The notes under the pieces were generated by a model that worked only from the letters and a program-made list of their open reading frames with translations, was not told where the DNA came from and searched no databases. From Strix aluco (taxonomy: Eukaryota > Chordata > Aves > Strigiformes > Strigidae), in NCBI RefSeq assembly GCF_031877795.1, contig NC_133971.1:60892463-60956462 (forward strand): a stretch of 64,000 nucleotides of DNA, in the 5' to 3' direction. Shown in pieces: positions 62,101 through 64,000 of the stretch (its first letter is position 1; each line of letters begins with the position of its first letter). The translations under genes and the position numbers were made by a program.

Positions 62101-63638
62101 TTCTGTCATAGTAGTCAAGGTAAATTCATCAGCAAGCAATGGATCTTACATTTTTACACCACCTCTTTTTGAATGATACTTTTAAGACCTGAAAACCTTA
62201 ACTGCATTTTTCACCACAATACACAGAAAAGGTCATGGAAATCTAACATTTGATAAACGCTGTAACAGCATATAAATTTTCCAATCCATGGTTACCAGAG
62301 GCATTTTAAAAATAACTCACACTAATAAAGCTTTTAAAACAGGGCATAAATTACACACTTGAACGTTGGAAGGTCTGGTCTCCAGTCAGCACCCTTGGGA
62401 TTCACATGGGTAGCTTCCATGATGGGCAGTATGAATTATGTATGGACATTTTTCATCCATCAGTATAAGAGAAAACCTGTGTATCTCTTCAGGCTCCAAA
62501 ATGTCTAGTATATGCTAACAGCTTTTTGTCCTATATACTTGTAGAAATTAAATTAAGCTAGCCTATAGTCTCTGAAATCTTTCTGTGCTAGCAAGTAATC
62601 CATCAAAAAAAAAAAATTTCTGTAATACTGTTTTAGGTCATAGTACATTCTGATGCCAGTGACAACTAATTACGATTAGTACACACGCATTAAAATGTAA
62701 GATCTAACCAACTGTCTTACATGTTACCTTTGACTTTGCTATAACCAATGAGAGAAAATAAATATTCAGTGTACTTTCTGTTTCCTTGCTGACAAGTAAC
62801 AATAATTAACCCACTCCTCAATGGGAAAGCTTATGTGATATGTGACTGCAGTGCTGAGTCTACCAGCAGTCTAAAAGAGAGTCCTCTGTGTGTCTGTGCG
62901 TATGTGTGTGTGTGTCTGGTACATTTCTTTGGCCAATTAATCTGGCTCAGAAATATCTGATGTCTTGCACCTGTTACCCACAAATAAATATGTCAGACCC
63001 CATTGTTGATGCTGTCTCTCCCCATTTTCTTTTTCTTTCTGTGCTCCTTCCCCTGAAATTTGGACAATAAAGAGGAAGAACACTTTGATTCTGTTTGGCA
63101 TGTGCTCATTAGAAATGATATAAGCATGTCAATTACCTTTAACTTGTAGGTCTGCATACAAATTTCATATGCAAGTAGAGGATTAGCTACCTGTCCCTTC
63201 GTTGGAGGAGTACTGCCCTGTATAGATACCCATAAACTTTTTGTGGCAAATAAAATGTGAGACTTTCAAAATGTAATTTTTGATTTTTACTGCTTGATGT
63301 CAGCGGGGAGTCTGTATAACACCATTCAGTGTTAATTTCATAGCATTCCTAAGTCTTACATTTTCTCATATCCTCAATGCTAAACAATCCAGGAGAGTAT
63401 TGCAACTGTTTTTTGTTATCATTTTCATGCAACAAGCAGAGACAATCAGTATTAGGCCTTAGGCAACAAATCTAGTCACAGATTAGAAAAAAAAATTGGA
63501 GAAAAAATGCAGCAACAAGAAAGCAGCACCAACTGAGCATGCTTCTACTGAGGCACAGACAGAAAGGTAGTGGACGTACTGTAGAAGCTGGCCATTACGT
63601 AGTTTTGGCAGCGATCACCAGTAAATTCATTTGGGCAC
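40539..63638 (-). CDS. NRG1: Neuregulin-1, 3' half of the gene (seven coding exons, 5' end outside window)
   Basis: NRG1 is a membrane-anchored EGF-family growth factor that signals through ErbB3/ErbB4 receptors after ectodomain shedding (family knowledge). Seven minus-strand exons are visible: 63638-63580, 55492-55469, 50908-50806, 47436-47310, 45841-45711, 45201-44998 and 41190-40539. Their sizes (59, 24, 103, 127, 131, 204 and 652 coding nt) and phases join into one frame ending in TAA at 40541-40539. All have AG acceptors and GT donors. The encoded order is EGF C-terminal half, juxtamembrane stalk, single transmembrane helix, basic cytoplasmic stretch and a long cytoplasmic a-tail ending in ANQDPIAV. 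The common EGF exon, the Ig or cysteine-rich N-terminal exons and promoters are not in the window. The alpha EGF exon was not found between 63639 and 64000. Identification rests on near-identity to the remembered vertebrate protein. Confidence 0.97.
42455..42530. repeat. Palindromic MITE-like relic, second type (intronic)
   Basis: CAGATTCTGAACTGATGTAT followed by GTGGAGTAAAATGG and, inverted, CATTGATTTACATCAAGTG resembles a sauropsid palindromic repeat containing GTGTAAATC and GGAGTAACTCC units. It is short and diverged. Confidence 0.4.
43702..43829. repeat. Palindromic MITE-like relic (intronic)
   Basis: A 128-bp imperfect palindrome. The left end GGTCTTGATCCAGCAAAGCA pairs with the right end, whose reverse complement reads GGCCCAAATCCAGCAGAGCA. 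The centre is CTGATTTCAGTGGGGC. It is the same general type as the 38553-38696 element and is probably a non-autonomous DNA transposon relic. Confidence 0.6.
44998..45201 (-). CDS. NRG1: NRG1 cytoplasmic exon 3
   Basis: This 204-nt exon encodes (S)[16 protein letters not shown] through [17 protein letters not shown](R). It is one codon shorter than the mammalian exon as I remember it: a single G stands in SPVGPRGR where mammals have GG. The acceptor TCTCTAG ends at 45202 and the donor GTAGTA starts at 44997. Reading through the donor gives a stop at once, so no alternative tail arises by simple read-through here. This exon splices to the terminal a-tail exon 3.8 kb further along, both joined through an arginine codon (AG/G). 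Confidence 0.96.
45202..47309 (-). other. NRG1 short introns around cytoplasmic exon 2
   Basis: The introns 45202-45710 (0.5 kb) and 45842-47309 (1.5 kb) contain no exon or repeat that I recognise. ORFs here are short and show no conserved-looking protein. Confidence 0.5.
45711..45841 (-). CDS. NRG1: NRG1 cytoplasmic exon 2
   Basis: This 131-nt exon encodes [20 protein letters not shown] followed by [20 protein letters not shown] and PSH, a serine/threonine-rich part of the intracellular domain that is highly conserved among vertebrate NRG1 proteins. The acceptor CAG (45844-45842) follows a T-run, and the donor GTACTG starts at 45710. It starts in phase 0 and ends with AG, which joins to C of the next exon to give serine. 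I see no odd residues against the remembered chicken and human proteins apart from ordinary substitutions. Confidence 0.96.
47310..47436 (-). CDS. NRG1: NRG1 cytoplasmic exon 1 (basic juxtamembrane segment)
   Basis: This 127-nt exon encodes [20 protein letters not shown] and then [20 protein letters not shown] plus LVN. The lysine/arginine-rich start is the conserved stop-transfer and nuclear-targeting region of the intracellular domain released by gamma-secretase in back-signalling (family knowledge). The acceptor CAG ends at 47437 and the donor GT is at 47309-47308. It ends in phase 0 on the N of LVN. The intron before it is 3.37 kb and the one after it 1.47 kb. Confidence 0.96.
47437..50805 (-). 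other. NRG1 intron between transmembrane and cytoplasmic exon 1
   Basis: This 3.4-kb intron contains no recognised exon or mobile element. A short ATG/ATA-rich stretch lies near 47505-47525. Confidence 0.5.
50806..50908 (-). CDS. NRG1: NRG1 juxtamembrane and transmembrane exon
   Basis: This 103-nt exon encodes AEELYQKR followed by a hydrophobic helix ([20 protein letters not shown]) and AYCKTK. The helix anchors pro-neuregulin. The AEELYQKR stalk is the region shed by ADAM-type proteases and BACE1 in mammals (family knowledge). The acceptor is TTTCTAG ending at 50909 and the donor GTAAAC starts at 50805. Its first base completes either E (after the microexon) or K (after the beta exon), so both joins are in frame. 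The dinucleotide AA at its end is completed by G of the next exon. Confidence 0.97.
50909..55468 (-). other. NRG1 intron between beta1 microexon and transmembrane exon
   Basis: This 4.6-kb intron has no recognised exon. It carries a T16 run (51148-51163), a G16 run (52784-52799) and a T20 run (53003-53022). A relatively GC-rich block at about 53200-53900 has overlapping ORFs on both strands, none resembling a known protein. About 54000-55400 is markedly AT-rich. Confidence 0.5.
55469..55492 (-). CDS. NRG1: NRG1 beta1 juxtamembrane microexon (24 nt)
   Basis: A 24-nt cassette exon encodes the stalk residues HLGIEFM. It begins with AG (completing K after the beta exon) and ends with G (starting the E of EAEELYQKR). 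The acceptor AG is at 55494-55493 and the donor GT at 55468-55467. The length is a multiple of three, so inclusion gives the beta1 stalk and skipping gives the beta2 form without changing frame. The stalk lies between the EGF domain and the membrane, where sheddases cut. It sits in isolation, 8.1 kb from the upstream exon and 4.6 kb from the downstream one, and is far too short for gene finders. Confidence 0.95.
59762..61920 (-). mobile_element. CR1 LINE, 5'-truncated, with reverse transcriptase
   Basis: This is an antisense CR1 inside an NRG1 intron. The 3' tail at 59762-59790 has three ATTCTRTG octamers. The 5' truncation is near 61920, within ORF2 after the endonuclease. It belongs to the same general group as the 22-30 kb copies but keeps the RT region they lack, and it is visibly diverged from them. 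No target-site duplication is evident, as is usual for CR1. Confidence 0.95.
59854..61800 (-). pseudogene. CR1 ORF2 reverse transcriptase remnant (frameshifted)
   Basis: The 61768-60785 frame carries RT fingers and palm motifs: [35 protein letters not shown] and motif [19 protein letters not shown]. The 60768-59854 frame continues with [15 protein letters not shown], the catalytic FADDTKL box (about 60657-60637) and the C-terminal [18 protein letters not shown] and [10 protein letters not shown] blocks. One base is missing near 61740 (frameshift against copy 1) and another frameshift lies near 60720-60790 ([11 protein letters not shown] against the expected GS-LGPLL), so ORF2 is dead. Confidence 0.93.
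62042..62066. repeat. T25 homopolymer
   Basis: An uninterrupted T run of 25 beyond the 5' end of the third CR1, with unique sequence on both sides. Length is uncertain because of homopolymer error. Confidence 0.85.
62887..62918. repeat. TG-rich microsatellite
   Basis: TGTGTGTCTGTGCGTATGTG followed by further TG units. An interrupted dinucleotide repeat inside an NRG1 intron. Confidence 0.75.
63545..63579 (-). CDS. NRG1: NRG1 beta3-type read-through tail (alternative terminus)
   Basis: Reading through the beta exon donor adds [11 protein letters not shown] and then TAG at 63547-63545. Known beta3/GGF-type neuregulins end with a very similar short tail starting STSTPFLS, made by the same read-through. 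Such an isoform lacks the transmembrane and cytoplasmic parts and is released without shedding. The similarity across the donor suggests this intronic stretch is kept for coding. No transcript evidence is available here, and a dedicated poly(A) signal was not identified. Confidence 0.8.
63580..63638 (-). CDS. NRG1: NRG1 beta-type EGF-like exon (C-terminal half of the EGF domain)
   Basis: This 59-nt exon encodes (K)[19 protein letters not shown]. That is the beta version of the C-terminal EGF half, with the fifth and sixth EGF cysteines in [10 protein letters not shown]. The beta variant is the higher-affinity ErbB ligand form in known NRG1 biology. The acceptor AG lies at 63640-63639 after a pyrimidine-rich stretch. 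The donor GT is at 63579-63578, within GTACGT. The exon leaves one base (A) that completes a lysine codon with either the beta1 microexon or the transmembrane exon. If the donor is not used the frame continues into a beta3-type tail, described separately. The preceding EGF exon is beyond the right edge. Confidence 0.97.
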
Positions 63639-64000
63639 CTGAGAGGAAAAACAAACAAAAAAAATGGTAGAGAAAAAACAGAGAAAAGAGAAGAGGTGAA
63701 TATATGCTAAGAAAGAAGCTCCTTCAGTGTGAACTGATATGACTTGGTGAGTTCACTTTCAGAAACTGAATCTCGGTTTAGCGTGTCAAAATGGCTCAAG
63801 ATGTTGAGAGCAACTCATTTACTCTGTGGAAATGAAAAGAAATCCCCCCATGAAAAACCAGACAAAACCAAACCAATTCAGATCAAAGTGTGTTTCAAGA
63901 TGTGAGACAGAAATTAACAATTCCAAATTCTCAAATTGCTTTTAGGATGCACTTTCCACAAGGCAGCGAGGACACAAGATCTGTACATCGCTCATCTCCA
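63639..64000 (-). other. NRG1 intron upstream of the beta EGF exon, to window edge
   Basis: This is intron sequence with an A-rich block at about 63645-63700. The alpha-type EGF exon, expected to encode the alternative C-terminal EGF half, is not present in these 360 bases and must lie beyond the edge if it is retained. Confidence 0.6.

Larger units (their letters stand above)
55493..63579 (-). other. NRG1 intron between beta EGF exon and beta1 microexon
   Basis: This 8.1-kb intron contains the third CR1 element (59762-61920), a T25 run (62042-62066) and a TG-rich microsatellite (62887-62918). Its first 35 nt double as the beta3 coding tail. The remainder, 55493-59761, shows no exon or repeat that I recognise. 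Confidence 0.6.

Noticed and set aside
63639..64000. Alpha-type EGF exon of NRG1
   Set aside because: Searched on the minus strand for its CQPGFTG-type coding and found nothing. It would lie beyond the window.
1..64000. tRNA, rRNA, CRISPR or bacterial-type operons
   Set aside because: None seen. The sequence is vertebrate, with introns, LINEs and LTRs.

Overview
This is a window of vertebrate nuclear DNA, almost certainly from a bird. Three things support that: exons of neuregulin-1 (NRG1) with a sauropsid-type protein sequence, abundant CR1 LINEs (three with recognisable coding sequence, plus older relics), and avian-style solo LTRs. Gene density is very low and nearly all reading frames are chance ORFs.

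The only cellular gene I can support is NRG1, on the minus strand, so it reads from right to left. The window holds its 3' half: the beta-type EGF-like exon (63580-63638), the 24-nt beta1 juxtamembrane microexon (55469-55492), the transmembrane exon (50806-50908), three cytoplasmic exons (47310-47436, 45711-45841, 44998-45201), and the terminal a-tail exon with stop codon (40539-41190). A conserved AT-rich 3' UTR follows and reaches at least to about 39.5 kb. Splice phases of all seven exons join in one open frame. Reading through the beta donor gives a short secreted beta3-type terminus (stop at 63545-63547). Skipping the microexon gives the beta2 form. The common EGF exon and everything 5' of it lie beyond base 64000.

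Left of NRG1 (1-39.4 kb) I see no cellular gene, only transposable elements. These are ancient CR1/L3-like relics (about 880-1210, 2380-3640, 35280-35760), an old LTR (11363-12824, minus) split by a younger solo LTR (12047-12777, 5-bp target duplication CCTTT), a second solo LTR (19657-20010, target duplication ACTAT), and a striking CR1 structure at 21.9-30.1 kb.

That structure is the most interesting part of the window. A 5'-complete but internally deleted CR1 (about 21940-25001, plus) is repeated in inverted orientation at 27580-30007. The arms are 2,428 bp, paired coordinates always sum to 52581, there is no net indel, and I found one mismatch. The arms flank a 2.58-kb spacer. Both arms carry the same private reverse-transcriptase deletion and the same 30-bp internal duplication, so they are copies of one insertion and not two insertions. 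Another CR1 is split across the two outer breakpoints: its 5' piece lies inverted at 24999-25024 and its 3' piece lies at 30009-30122. Reversing the segment between them joins it perfectly. The simplest reading is one roughly 5-kb inversion with duplication of one breakpoint region, by staggered breaks or template switching, unless it is an assembly artefact.

Inside the NRG1 introns there are palindromic MITE-like relics (42455-42530, 43702-43829; a related one at 38553-38696 lies outside the gene) and a third CR1 (59762-61920, minus) that keeps much of its reverse transcriptase but is frameshifted.
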